A DNA stretch of 64,000 nt from Rotaria sordida. Taxonomy: Eukaryota; Rotifera; Eurotatoria; Philodinida; Philodinidae. The stretch lies in NCBI GenBank assembly GCA_905250125.1, contig CAJNOL010000147.1, positions 62,001 to 126,000 on the forward strand. The letters are read 5' to 3'. The position numbers were made by a program, and so were the translations under genes. The notes below the pieces were generated by a model that was not told the DNA's origin, did no database searches, and saw only the letters and a program-made list of their open reading frames with translations. Below are positions 30,435 through 42,535 of the stretch, one piece after another (position 1 is the first letter of the stretch; every line of letters starts with the position of its first letter).

Positions 30435-33333
30435 TTAAACGTTAGTAGGTCCTCGATTTGATGTTCTAAATGGTGGTTCTTCTAAATTCATAATAATTTC
30501 ATCTTCTTCTCGTTGTTGTTCACTAATTCCACCTGGATTTTGTATTGGACGATCTCTATCTAATTTTTTATAATGTTGCAAACGTGCAAACAATGCTGAT
30601 GGATTTTTTCGATAATAATAAATTCCACCAAACAAAATACCAATTAAAATTATACCAATTATTTCATATAAGATATAATGTGTGAGAAAATTTTTAGTTT
30701 GTTTTATAAGTGATTTTGATTTTGTTTTTATTGAATCGATATATTGAATTGAACATTTATCTAAATTGACTTGATTATGTTTTGGCATTAAAGTTCCATT
30801 TTGTGCAAACCAATTAATATACATATATAAAAGATTATCATTTGAGTTTGCTTGTATACAACGATCAGTTAATTGTTGAGTATCATTAAATATATAAAAT
30901 AAACGTAATGGTACAGTTAAAATTGCATTTGATTCAATAATTTTTAATGGATTACCCGTTAAATCAAGAATTTGTAAATTAGGTGATTGAAATGCATATT
31001 TTTGAATTGTATGAATTTTATTCCATGATAAATTAATATCATAAAGACTAATTAATTTTCGATGAAATATATATGATGGAATGATTTCTATTGAATTTAA
31101 TTTTAAATTAATTGTACGTAAATATCGACCAGTTAAATTTCGAAATAAATTTTCTAATGAATCAATTAAATTATTTGATAAATCAATTAATTTTAATTGT
31201 TCATTTTTTAATAAAGAAAAATTTTCAATTGTTTTTAATGAATTATTTGAACATTTAAGTTCATTTAATTCTAATAAATTTTCATTTAAAATTAATTTTT
31301 TTAAATATTGATTTGAACAATCTATATAATTTAATTTCATTTGTTTACCTAAATTAAGTTCTTTTAAATGATTAAAACTTATATCTAAACGACGTATATC
31401 ATAAAGATCAATTTGAAATAGATATAAATTTGTTCGAGATATATTTAATGAAAATTCCATTCCATCAAAATCATTCTCAAGTGTAATATTTGTTATATTC
31501 ATAGGATATTTTCCTTCATTTTCACTATAATCAATATTTTTTGTTAATTTAAATAAATTTGTTAAACGTCGTGATAAATTAAATGTTTGATCACGTATTG
31601 TTGAACGTAAATTTATAGATTTATAAATTGTGTCTGGACGCCATTTAATTTTATTCAATTCAATTGGATTATAAGCTAATGATATATAACGAAGATTTAT
31701 AAAATTATTTAAAGCAATATGATAAAAATTATTATTTGATAAATCAAGATGATTTAATATAGGGAAACGATCATGTGTGAACCATTCTGGTAAATATTCA
31801 AGTTTTAATTGACGTAAATATAAATTAATTAATTGTGTACCACGAAGATTATCAGTCGACTGTGTTTTACATTCTAATAAATGTGTTAAACCAATTGTTA
31901 TATTATTTGATATTGATTCAAATTGTATAGATGATAAATCTAATGTTGTTATTTGTTGAAATAAATCAAATAAACAATTACCATTTAATTCTGTATTCAA
32001 TTGAAAACGAGAATTTTGTAAATCAAGTGTGCCTCTTATTGTTCGTACACCATCAAATAATCGACTTGAATTAGAAAATGTATTTTTATCATAAATATTA
32101 TTACGTAATATAAGATCGCGAAGCTTTGAAGAGATTGTATCTAAATTTATTTAAAAAAAAATTAGGAGTTTAATGTACAGTCTAAAAGATCTATGATTTT
32201 TTAATATTGTATCTATTGATATCATCGAGAAGAAAAACATGAAAGAGAATTAAATCAATAGTCCTTCTTCCGATTAGTATTTTCTCTATCAAGTTTGCTA
32301 GATTTCAATTTTTCTCACATGCAAGAATTTTATGAAACATAGTTGTTGCAATCTGTAGCGAGAGAATGAAACTCATTGTGTAAAGATAGAAATTTTTTTA
32401 TGAATGTAAAATATCAAATGAAAAAGTTTGAAAGTTTTATGATTAGAATCTAAATCATCAATAAAACATAGGGAAATGTCAAATCAAAGAATATGATTAG
32501 GGTTTTTTTTTATTGTTCTAACAAGGTATTGTTTTATAAACTATGTCAATCAAAATAAAACTGAGCAAAAAATCATCGACAAAAATGAAGTATTTTCTAA
32601 TGTGAGAACAAACAAAAATAATTTGATCTTTCATATCTTTTGCTATGTTACATTACAATTAATATTTTATTTTGTTATAGATGACCTATCGCCAGCACAT
32701 AATCATTTTTAGAGATATGGAGTTTGGTAATATAAAAAGATAATTTATACAAAATTCTATTTTAAAATAAAATATACCTGGTGTACTAAGACAAGTTTTA
32801 TACATATCTGATTCGCTTAAATCAAGTACTTGAAGATATTTAAGTGGACGAAAAATTTCTTGACATTCATTTGGTATTTGTTTGCAACATGAAGATAAAT
32901 TTAATATTTTTAAATTTTCATATATAGATGAATAAAATGAATTTGAATTTAAAGTAAAATTTTTTTCTTGATTACTTAATGAAAGACTTTGAATTGAATA
33001 TGAAAATTTCCTTAATTGAATAGTTTTATTTGTAAACATTTTCAATGATAAAGAATTTGATAAATCAATTGAAATAATATAATCATCTTTTGGATCATCA
33101 TCATCATAGTCAGTAGTTTTATCTTCATTTATTGACCATTCTTCAGCTTCATAGATAAGTTGTTGATTATTTAAAAATATATTTGAACAATTAATCAGAT
33201 AAGACATTCGTGTAAAGTCAACATCATCCATATCAGTTGGTTTACAAATACATTCGGATGGACATGGAAATGAATTAATGATTGTTAACGAAGATAATAG
33301 AATAATAATAAAATTTATAAACATCTTCTTCAT
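30435..33333 (-). CDS. Leucine-rich-repeat type I membrane protein
   Basis: Exons 33333-32778 and 32140-30435 join in phase 1 to 753 residues; the intron is 637 bases. Residues 1-21 are a signal peptide, followed by an LRR N-terminal cap (FPCPSECICK). An acidic DDDDPKDD linker comes next. Many extracellular leucine-rich repeats follow (L..L.LSNN.L..I pattern through about residue 600), then a C-terminal cap with Cys residues, one membrane helix at about 672-695 (IIGIILIGILFGGIYYY) and a 56-residue cytosolic tail without a TIR or kinase domain. Likely a cell-surface adhesion or recognition protein. The specific orthologue is not recognised. Asn and Ile are very frequent, reflecting AT-rich codons. 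Confidence 0.85.
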
Positions 33334-36300
33334 GTATGCTCTTCAAGAAAAACAGAGAAATGAAAAAAACTCTTGTACTTGCTTCCTTTCTTTCGATTCT
33401 ATATTCTTTAAAAGTCGACAGCCGGCAGAGTACGAAAAAAAAATGATTCGCTTATTTTTCTTTTTTTTCCCTGGTTTACTTTTTACATATTGTGCAAGAA
33501 TGTCAGAGATACGAGAGAAAAAAGAAGAGGTAATAGGTCGCTCTTCTTCGTCGTTTTTTTTTTGTCTATTTACTTTTGCATATAAACAACGCGTCAGTTG
33601 ACTTTTGATGATTGTAAAACAAGTTTTATCATTTAAAAGAAGGGCTGCCTCTAGGTTAGCAGGATTCGGAGGGGAGGTTGAGCATGTTTTGGGAATTGAT
33701 TAGTAAAAAAAAGAACAATAAAACGCTGAAACTCTGCTGTCGAAAAACGAAAATTTTTCAAGATTGGGCGAAGGTGGGGATCACTCACTCGGAACATTCG
33801 TATTTAAAATTGTATATAAAGAGTGTCCTATAAGTTAAAGATCACTCTTTGTTTACATATAAACTAATTTTCGTCGAGGCTCACAATTTATGAAATATCT
33901 TTTATGTATGATTTACTTGTTAAAATGAATTTAACGCAATATCCTTCTTACTTTTATAGTCAAATGAAATGATAGAAAATTTTAAATGATAAAATACTAT
34001 ATGTATTTCACATAACGGATGGTGCAAACGTTCTGCATTAATTCTGTTTTCAATACAGCGTGGCGATAACTCGCCATGGAGACTCAATACTCGAGCAGAT
34101 GAGAATTTCTGAAAATCCTCTAATCGCTGTTTCTGTTTGAATATTTTTACATCTATCCAGAAAATACTCAAGTCAACTACTTACATCATAAACAGTGGGT
34201 GAAGACGCATAAAGAGGCATGTTTTGTACGTGAAAAATGCGCAAATATTTTTTTTGCAATAGTTCGATGTGTTGTGCAGATAAAAATGATTTTCTTATGC
34301 ATGGTATATGTTTAAAATATTATGAGAAAAATTTCCCGACGTTTTCCAGATGCAAGAGTTGTCTTTTCAAGCATCTTGAATTACCGTCTATGATGAAGAT
34401 AGCTATTGTTTGTGTTTTCTAGGTCGAACAAACACGCTCGTAAACGACCGTAAAGGTGGTCGTTCACTGAGTCCGTATACTGTTTCTGAATGGGCGTGAA
34501 AACGTTCAAAGAGCAACCGCGAATAACACTTTATCTGGAAACCTTGCCTGTTTGGCTAGGGACGTCATGTATGAGTGTAACCAATGGGATGCGGACTTTC
34601 TATTGGTATCAAAAGGTTTCATAGGAAATAGTTTTATTAAAAACTTGTGTTATATAATTAACGGACAAGGATTACTTCTCAATTGTTATACATATACAGC
34701 TACTTGACGTTATCTTTTTCTTCTTCTTCTCGATTCTCTCTTTTCTATCTGTTCTTCTTCATTTTGTATTTCGTCCATATAACAGCTTGTCGTCGTTTTT
34801 GTTTCTGTTCTCTCCATTCTCTCAATCAATTTAAGGGCATTTTTATATACATCTTTTAACAAAGAAGAAGATTATTCTGGATTTTTCTCTCTTTCCTTGT
34901 TTATATAAATTTTCTATTTTTTACAATAAAATTGATTCGCTTGATATTTTATCTAACTACTTAACTTTGTCTCTATACAACACTTAATGAAATTTTTCTC
35001 ATAATATCTAATATTCTGTTTTACATAATGTACTTTTATAGAGGGTTTACTAAACTCGATTTGGACATAAAATATGAAGTTTGACTAACTATCACAGTGC
35101 TACAAAAAAGACAGAAAATAAAACAAACTTTCTTAATAGATGGAGGTTTTCTTCTAAATTTCAGAACTATGTAGAGAACTTTTTCGATCTTAAAACTTTT
35201 TAGACTTCCGTATGTATTTTACACAGAAAAAAAATGAATAACGAAATTTGCATTATCTATTATTTCACAAGAATGTTCGTACTTGGAAATGATGTCATGT
35301 AAAATTTAATAAGAACATGCTTGTGATAGATAAAATGAAATGATTCTCTTTTTTTTTAAAACTTGTATGCAGCTATTCTCATGACAAGACTATCTAGATT
35401 TGATAAGAAAGAAGGCCTTTAGGTATGACATATCTCATAACACTCAGTCAAATTATTGTATAATCGATGAAAAAACTCTCATATTTCATATTCTATTGCT
35501 GAATAGTGAATTCAGTAATAAGCCAAAATGTGTAATTATAACCAGAGAAATGTTTACACTAATTAATTAATAGAAAAAAAATTTCCCATAGAAAAACTTC
35601 AGATGTTTGATTCTTCACCTACTAGCACTAATCGAATAAATTTGGTGTTCAGATAACTAAGAGAATAGCTTATGCAGGTACTAATTATGATAGATGTATG
35701 GTTAAATCTAAACGAAGTTATTTCACTGTGAAGATGGAAAATGGGACATAAATAACTCATTCATCTTGAATGACATAAAAATTACATTTGTTAATTTGAT
35801 TTTTTTTCCATTGTTATGTTGTTGTTTTTTTATCTGTATTAAGCTGGAAACTTAATTATCATGAATTAGTTTTCTGAAAAAAAGGCGATTATATATTCGA
35901 ATTTTAAAATATGGAATCATTGGCTATTATTTCGTCGTGAAATTACCCATTCCTATTGTTAAGGTCTCGGCCAAATGAAAGATCACAAGAAAAGCTGCAG
36001 GTTTTATATCTATTATCGATAAGAAACTATTTAAAAACGGTCGTGGAATACGTTTCGACTGGGCTATTAGTTCTAATAAAGTTTTTAGCATGACTATCAT
36101 GTTATTCATTACGAATGGCTCAAAAATGATCTAAGTTGTCATGAAAAAGTCTGCTTTCGCATCTGTAATCAAGGAATTTTTAAAAGCTGCTCTGCTATTA
36201 CATTAGGCCTGTAGTGGCATTCATCAACTTTGACAAAAATCAGATTAATCAGTCAGTGTAACCAAATAAAATAAGAAAACAAAAAATTGTTTCATTGTTT

Positions 36301-37159
36301 TTTTGAAAAAGTACCGTTTTCTAATTAAAAAATCTTAACCAATGAATGATAAAAATAAGTTTAATTTTTTTACGTATTTTTAGCTTATTAAAGACTACAC
36401 AATATTCGGGAACCATCTCGATTTGATGCTTTATGACTCCAAATGGATAGTTTCTATGAATCAGTCACGGACGACCCAACAGAAGAGTAAAGGATTAATC
36501 ATAAGCCTCTTGAATTAAGTAAAATAGTAGAATAATTCAAAAATCTTGGACGTAAAATATTTATTTTGGTATAATACCGAAAGATCGAAATGAGAAATGT
36601 CGAAACTAGAAATTATCAAAAAAAAAGTGATGTGCCAAGTAAATGCTGATTTATACATCTATAGACTATCACTGAGACGGCGTCGGCGACGTAGCAGGTA
36701 TTTCAAAATTATTATCGCGGCAGCAGCTTCTTTTTTAAAGTGACTGTAAAACTGTATGAATTTGCATCGGATTTGAGTGTCTACAAGTCCATCAGTCAGA
36801 ATCGTGGTGAATCTAATGGTTTCGATCTAATTGTGCTAATTTAGTACAGTGATGGAAGAGATTTTTGAAGAATTTCTCAAAAACTGTGGCGACAGCGGCA
36901 GATTTCCAGTCACGATGGACATCTATGGTAGTAACAGTGATACATAATACGTGTTAGAAATTAACTAAAATACTCGGAAAAATAACTACTATACAACTAA
37001 AAGTCTATCATTGTGGTGACAGCCGACTCATCTTCACTAGATGTAAAGCATGATTCGTTTATTTTTCCTAGTTTTTCTTTTATTATTATAGAAGAAAGAA
37101 AAACGTTATAATTTCAAACGATGTTCTATATGAAAGCGACGAGCGTTAAGTATAAGAAA
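33334..37159. other. Long intergenic stretch
   Basis: About 3.8 kb with no gene I can support. Open frames here are short and read as non-protein. Two GC-richer islands stand out, about 34430-34640 and 36650-36730, without coding potential or RNA-like folds that I can name. No match to the repeat families was noticed. Confidence 0.4.
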
Positions 37160-37975
37160 TATTTGTTGCGGTCAGTATGGTAAAACTTTATTAATCTAAG
37201 TTTAATGCATGTATTTTCAACTAGTGCAAAAGTTTTTTTAATTCATCAAGAGTTTCAATTTTCTGTTTGTTCAGCCATTATTTCCAATATCTTCCAGGCT
37301 GAAATAGTTAGTTCATAGAAGTTGCGTCTGGTAATTTGGACATTCATTCTTTAGATTAACACAATTAATTTTTGATTGATTCAAAAAAGCAATGATTTTC
37401 TTTGAAATATGACTGGGACAATCGTCTGGATGGAAAAAAAAACATTTTTTGTTTTTTCTTTGTTTGAAAAAAAACAAGAAATATCATATCATAAAAATAG
37501 TTTCAAAATGCTGTCAATGTAATCATCTGAATTAATTTTGGCAGCAGGTTTAAGAAAATGAAGTTACGTCTTGCCATGAAATGAAATACCAACCCGTACC
37601 ACAAACTCTTGTGGACGAGATGAATCTTGTTGAAATATCATTCTTTCATAGTTCGAATCGGTCTTTTTTATGTAACGAACCTTCCTTTTTTTTCTTTCAG
37701 TGCTGTCGAGATAGAACCAAAATTCGTCGATCATAATAAAACTTTTGTAGCGATTATTATTTAATTGTTTATAAAATTGACATGCACATTGGCGACGTTT
37801 TTCAGCGTTCGATGGTATTAATTTATTTACTTCCAGTTTATTTCGAAGGGTGAAGTTGACAAATTTAATGATTCTTGGCTGATATGAGCGATTTGGTAGT
37901 GGAACATTGAATAAGCGGATCCTCCACGTCAATAGTTTGAATTACTTTTAATACAGTCGATGATACAGACACCAA
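37160..37975 (-). pseudogene. Tc1/mariner transposase remnant
   Basis: Frame 37932-37564 includes MIDEFWFYLDS, the first catalytic Asp region, then IKKTDSNYERMIFQQDSSRPQEFVVRVGISFHGKT. A frame break leads to LHFLKPAAKINSDDYIDSILKLFL. After a further gap, DDCPSHISKKIIAFLNQ (second catalytic Asp region) and NECPNYQTQL follow, with stops beyond. The order matches a DDE transposase, broken at several points. I could not find convincing terminal inverted repeats. Confidence 0.7.
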
Positions 37976-39232
37976 TTGTTTTCGAGAAAATTACATTGAG
38001 TTTTGTTCAAACAAAACATTTCTTATGGTTTAGTTTAATACTCTTTTCATTCAATAAAATAAAACTTTATTAATAAATAAATTGTTTTTTTTTTCACGTA
38101 TTTAAAATCGTTTAGTTTCAAGTATGGTAATCAATGTTATCAATAGTTTTGCATCAAACTATGGTTTGTAGAAGTTTATCTTTTCTTTTCTAATAATATT
38201 CTTATTAATTTTTCTCATAAAGGTTTACACAGTAAAAAAAACGTACTATTATGTCCTGTTCATATTCTTGTTAATGTTGAATGTCATTTTAAAGAAATGT
38301 GTTCAATATCGACAATAACTGCTACGAAAGTAAAAGTTTATTAAACAAGTAGTGATCAAATATGTTTCAATGATTAAAAAAAAACAAATTAGATCACTTG
38401 CATTTATCAGTGACTCATTTATAAAAAAAAATTTTCTATTGATAAAGCGGATTCTTTTTTGTATTAATTTTTTATTCAGTCAAGGATTTTTGTGTATGCC
38501 ATTGGCTTTTTTTTTCTTTCATTTCTTCAAACACAGCTGGTAGCTTTCTCGAGAATAATTTTCGCTTCGATGTACGAATAAAAAAAAAAAGTATACATGA
38601 CATGAAATCGATGCATTTTCTTTTTCACTTTTTATTCCGTTCTGTACGTGAGTGAGTAGAGTAACCTTATAACATGCTATAAAAAGTAATGAAATCAATC
38701 AAGCGGCAAGTGTGTAATCATTTTTGTTTATTATCTATTTTTGTAAACGATTATAACCGATTTAGATAATTGATTTTTTTGTTATTTGTATGAGATATGA
38801 CACTAGATAAAATGAAAATTTGGTTCGTTTAGTTTTTTTTTGCGTGCGAAATTTATTTCCATGAATTTTAATTGGAGAAGTAGTTAGCAGTAGTTTTGAA
38901 GGTTTTTTGTATTGACCTATATAAATCTTGTCGTTGTCATAGAAAACAAAAACACATTTATCCTAATAGTTCGAACAATCGAAATAAACATTTGATTACT
39001 CGCGTATATATTTCATTTGTTTGTGCAGTCTTTTGTGTTCTTGAATTGTGCAGAAATTATTTCAAAATATTTAACATTAGCATGGAATCGAATGATTCTG
39101 CTTTATCTTATGCATCAACTCAAATTCATTAATAAAACTGTTTTATAATATTCATTTCAATATTCGTTTTTGTTTTTGTTTTCATTTCTTTATTCTTATC
39201 ATGAATAATCTTATTATATTTTATATTTAGAT
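37976..39232. other. Intergenic before the membrane-protein gene
   Basis: AT-rich, T-tract rich. The frame at 38896-39132 is not convincing as a gene. A TTTATATTTAG acceptor ends at 39230, two bases before the next ATG. Confidence 0.4.
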
Positions 39233-42200
39233 ATGTTGATTTCTTTATTACAAGTATTATTTGCTGCAATACGTACTGTTTTATCATCAGCTCTCAGATT
39301 AGTACTGTATTCAATAATATCGCGTATTTTTAATGATTGGTTGGGTTTAAATAGTCTTATATCATTTTTTTGTTCGGCTTTTTGTTTATCGAAAACAATT
39401 CGATATTTCCAACGTGCATGGTTCAATGCTCGAATAACAAATAAAAAACCAGAAGAAAAAATTATTCTTGAAGAATTGACATGGCAATCACCAACGACAA
39501 TATCTATAAAGTCAGTACAACATATAGTTTAATTTTAGAATCGAATTCAATTCAAAATAATTTTCTCATCGGACAAAAGAAAAAAGGTCATCGACAAGAG
39601 ATTGAATAGAAAAACTAATAATTATACATGAACTACTAGAAATCGAAGCGAATAAGAAAATCTAAATTCTGTTTACATTTGATTTATGTTGAAAATAAGA
39701 ATATTAGACGTATTAGAAGACTTTTGTATAATTAATTAGTATATTTAAATCAAAATATGCTGAATTTGAAACTGAAAAATGTTGAAAAACAGAGATTAAC
39801 ATTACATTTGAACTTTTAGAAATTCAAAAAATCTCTTCCGAAATCGTTTTCGATTAAAAGTTATAAAAATAAATGAGATACAATAGGAGATCTCTCTGAA
39901 AAACTTGAACCCTTGGATTTATTAGAAGATCTGAAATCTTCTATTGTGAAAAGAGGCTCAGCTGTAATGCTGATTATTCAATCGATGTAGCAGTCATCCT
40001 GGCGCAGAACATCAAAAATCCGTTTGATAGCTCGAAATACTACGTAGAACTAGAAAAATCTACAAAGTTTGTAGAAACAGACGTAGTTATGAAAATAGCT
40101 GCATAAGTGTATGTTTACTCTAAAATTACTAATCTTAGAATGAATATACAGAAACTGACTTTTTAAAAAAAATGAAAACACAATCGATAATCGAAGGAAT
40201 TGATAGCTCACATGAAGGACCTCAGTTGTATACTGAAGCGGATTTTGTAGCTTGGTTTTTGATAGTTAATAAAGAAATCGGTAGTGAGTCAAATAATTCA
40301 ATTTGGTTTCATTTCATTTGAATTACTATTTGTCAAATATATTGTTTCGTATTCGATTTAAAATAGCACAAAATGATTGAATAAATAAGTGTTTATTATG
40401 GTTTTAGTTATAAATTTCGACATTTGTTCAAAGACTTCGATAGTTCGATTCAATTAAATTTTAATATGAATCAAATTCGAATTATCTAAGACGTTTAGAA
40501 ATTAAATATGTAAAACCAAAATATTCGAATAGTTATATCCTTGTTTTTCTATTTCTCGCATTGGACAGCTATCATTCTCTTTTTACTGGAACCCACCTTT
40601 ATTTTATCCTTTGTAGTGTACATAGGCAGTGAAATGTTTTGAATCTAGGCTAGGCTCAACAATCTTCATAAGATTTTCATCGTGAAGTTAAGAAGAGGAG
40701 AGAACGAATTTTTTTTAAGCTATTTGGATGAAACGCAGTTAGTGCTTCTTTTTTCTAACGTATATTTTGCACTCTGCCAAGTTAGTACGATTCAAAAAAA
40801 GATCCACATGTTGCATCAAAAATATTCATTTGAAGAAGAGTTTTTCGATCTGTTTTACTGAACAAAAACAGAATAATAGTAAAACAGCAGCGCTGACAAA
40901 AGAAAAGGAGTTCCAGTGTGGGTTCACTCAGTCAGCCATCTTTTCTATTCGGATTTTGCTACAGAGACAGTTTAGTTCTTTGTTTGTTCTTTTTTCCTCT
41001 TATTTCTTTAAATAATAAGATATTTGTTAGAAATAAAAAAATTTAAAGTGTACGACACGTTTTGATATAAAGATTAAAAAAATTTGGAACAATCCCAATT
41101 GGCCCACGTGACGGGATAATCGGGGTTGTCCCGTAGAACTCTCCCATATAAACTTAGTAACTAAAGATGAAGAAAATTTTTGACAGCTTGTAGTTTATCT
41201 AATTCGGATTTGTAGTATAATTCTTTTTGACTTGTAACTAAGGAATACTACTTAAAGTCATTAGCAATGTAGGGATCAACATTGTATCATAAAAAAAGAG
41301 CTGTTAACATAATCTCTGGAGGATTAACTTGTAAAACACCATGTAACTGCTCTTATTAATCACAGCGATTTATTCTTATATTGTAACGAGCCGTTATTGA
41401 CGAATAATCCCTAAATCTATCAATTTGATGGAATGAGGAACAAATGCTTAAGCCCATGACACCTGAATCTAGGATAGCCTTCAGCTTACTCAAGTGTTCT
41501 GGCTCCACTGTCTATAGTTAGATATAAAAAAAAAAAGTCATCTAGATCATTTGATATATACATTTTTTTTCCATTCGTCATTTGTGTGCGGCAACGAATG
41601 TTGAAGATTGCTCGTTATTAAAGACAATAGATATAGCAGACAACTTTTCTTAAAATTATAGCAACGCTCGTTATAAAATCTTATTCTTAATCATTGAAAT
41701 CGTAAAAAAGTTTTGTTTTGTTTTCTTTATTAGAACGGATACTGAAAATGAATCAATTGATAAATTTGAAAATGATTGGAAATATTTACTTGATGATGAT
41801 ATGAAGAATATATTTTCATCAATTGTTAATATACCATTTAGTAATGCTTGGTTATTTATTACAACAATAATAGTAGTTAATTATCAAATGAATAATTTTG
41901 ATTATAGTTATATAGGATCATTACTTCGTACAATTGGTCCTTTAATTATATTAATATGTGGCTCAACTGTTCGTTATCAAACATTATTTGAACGTGATAA
42001 AAAGGATTTTTTTAATATAATGATTAAAAAACGTGATGAAATTGAACGTTATATTATTTATTCAAATAATAATAATATTCCTGTTGCATCGGTTTGTTTA
42101 CACATATTAAATAATTCCGAAATACCAACGTTTATGATACAATTATATCAATTAAATTCTAAATTTAATGATTATATACATGATATAGGAAAATATATGT

Positions 42201-42442
42201 GTCAAAAATTAATTGAACGTATAAAAATTTATGGAAATGAAAATAAACAATCTGTTCGTCTCATATGGTCATTTCCAACATGTAAACAAGATTGGAAAAT
42301 TTCGATAAATGATAATAAATTTATATTAAAAAATACATATAAAGATTTTTCATTTTTACCATTCATTAATTCTTATGTTGAACAATATGAATATTTTTAT
42401 GAATACAAAGAAATAATTAATGATACAATTAAAAACGAATAA
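39233..42442 (+). CDS. Putative membrane protein, family not recognised
   Basis: Exons 39233-39510 and 41734-42442 join in phase 2 to 328 residues. The N-terminus (residues 1-58) is hydrophobic and could be one or two re-entrant or membrane helices, followed by basic RAWFNARITNKK. A second hydrophobic region spans about residues 126-166 (AWLFITTIIVVNY, LLRTIGPLIILICG). The C-terminal half is soluble, charged and aromatic-rich. No motif was identified; a GNAT-like fold is possible from the IPVASVCLHIL strand, but I would not assign it. The ATG follows an acceptor by two bases, as in DDX31. The 2223-base intron contains a family C repeat and otherwise nothing coding. Confidence 0.65.
41285..41430. 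repeat. Dispersed repeat family C, copy 2
   Basis: Within the intron of the membrane-protein gene. Shares AGCTGTTAACATAATC.CTG.AGGATTA and AACGAGCCGTTATTGACG with the copies at 9005 and 43145. Confidence 0.45.
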
Positions 42443-42535
42443 AAAGATAAACAAATAATAATATATCTTTTTTTTTGTTTCTGTTTTATTTTTATTTTTC
42501 AAATAAAATAAAAAAATCAAACTAAAAGTCTTTAT

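Noticed and set aside
31081..31311. Plus-strand open frame opposite the LRR gene
   Set aside because: Antisense shadow of an AT-rich leucine-rich-repeat coding region.
32686..32777. Continuation of LRR exon 1 to the end of its open frame
   Set aside because: The frame runs on into the intron. The donor at 32777 and acceptor at 32141 give exact phase and continue the leucine-rich repeats.
34430..34640. GC-richer island as an RNA gene
   Set aside because: No recognisable structure or family; nothing to support a call.
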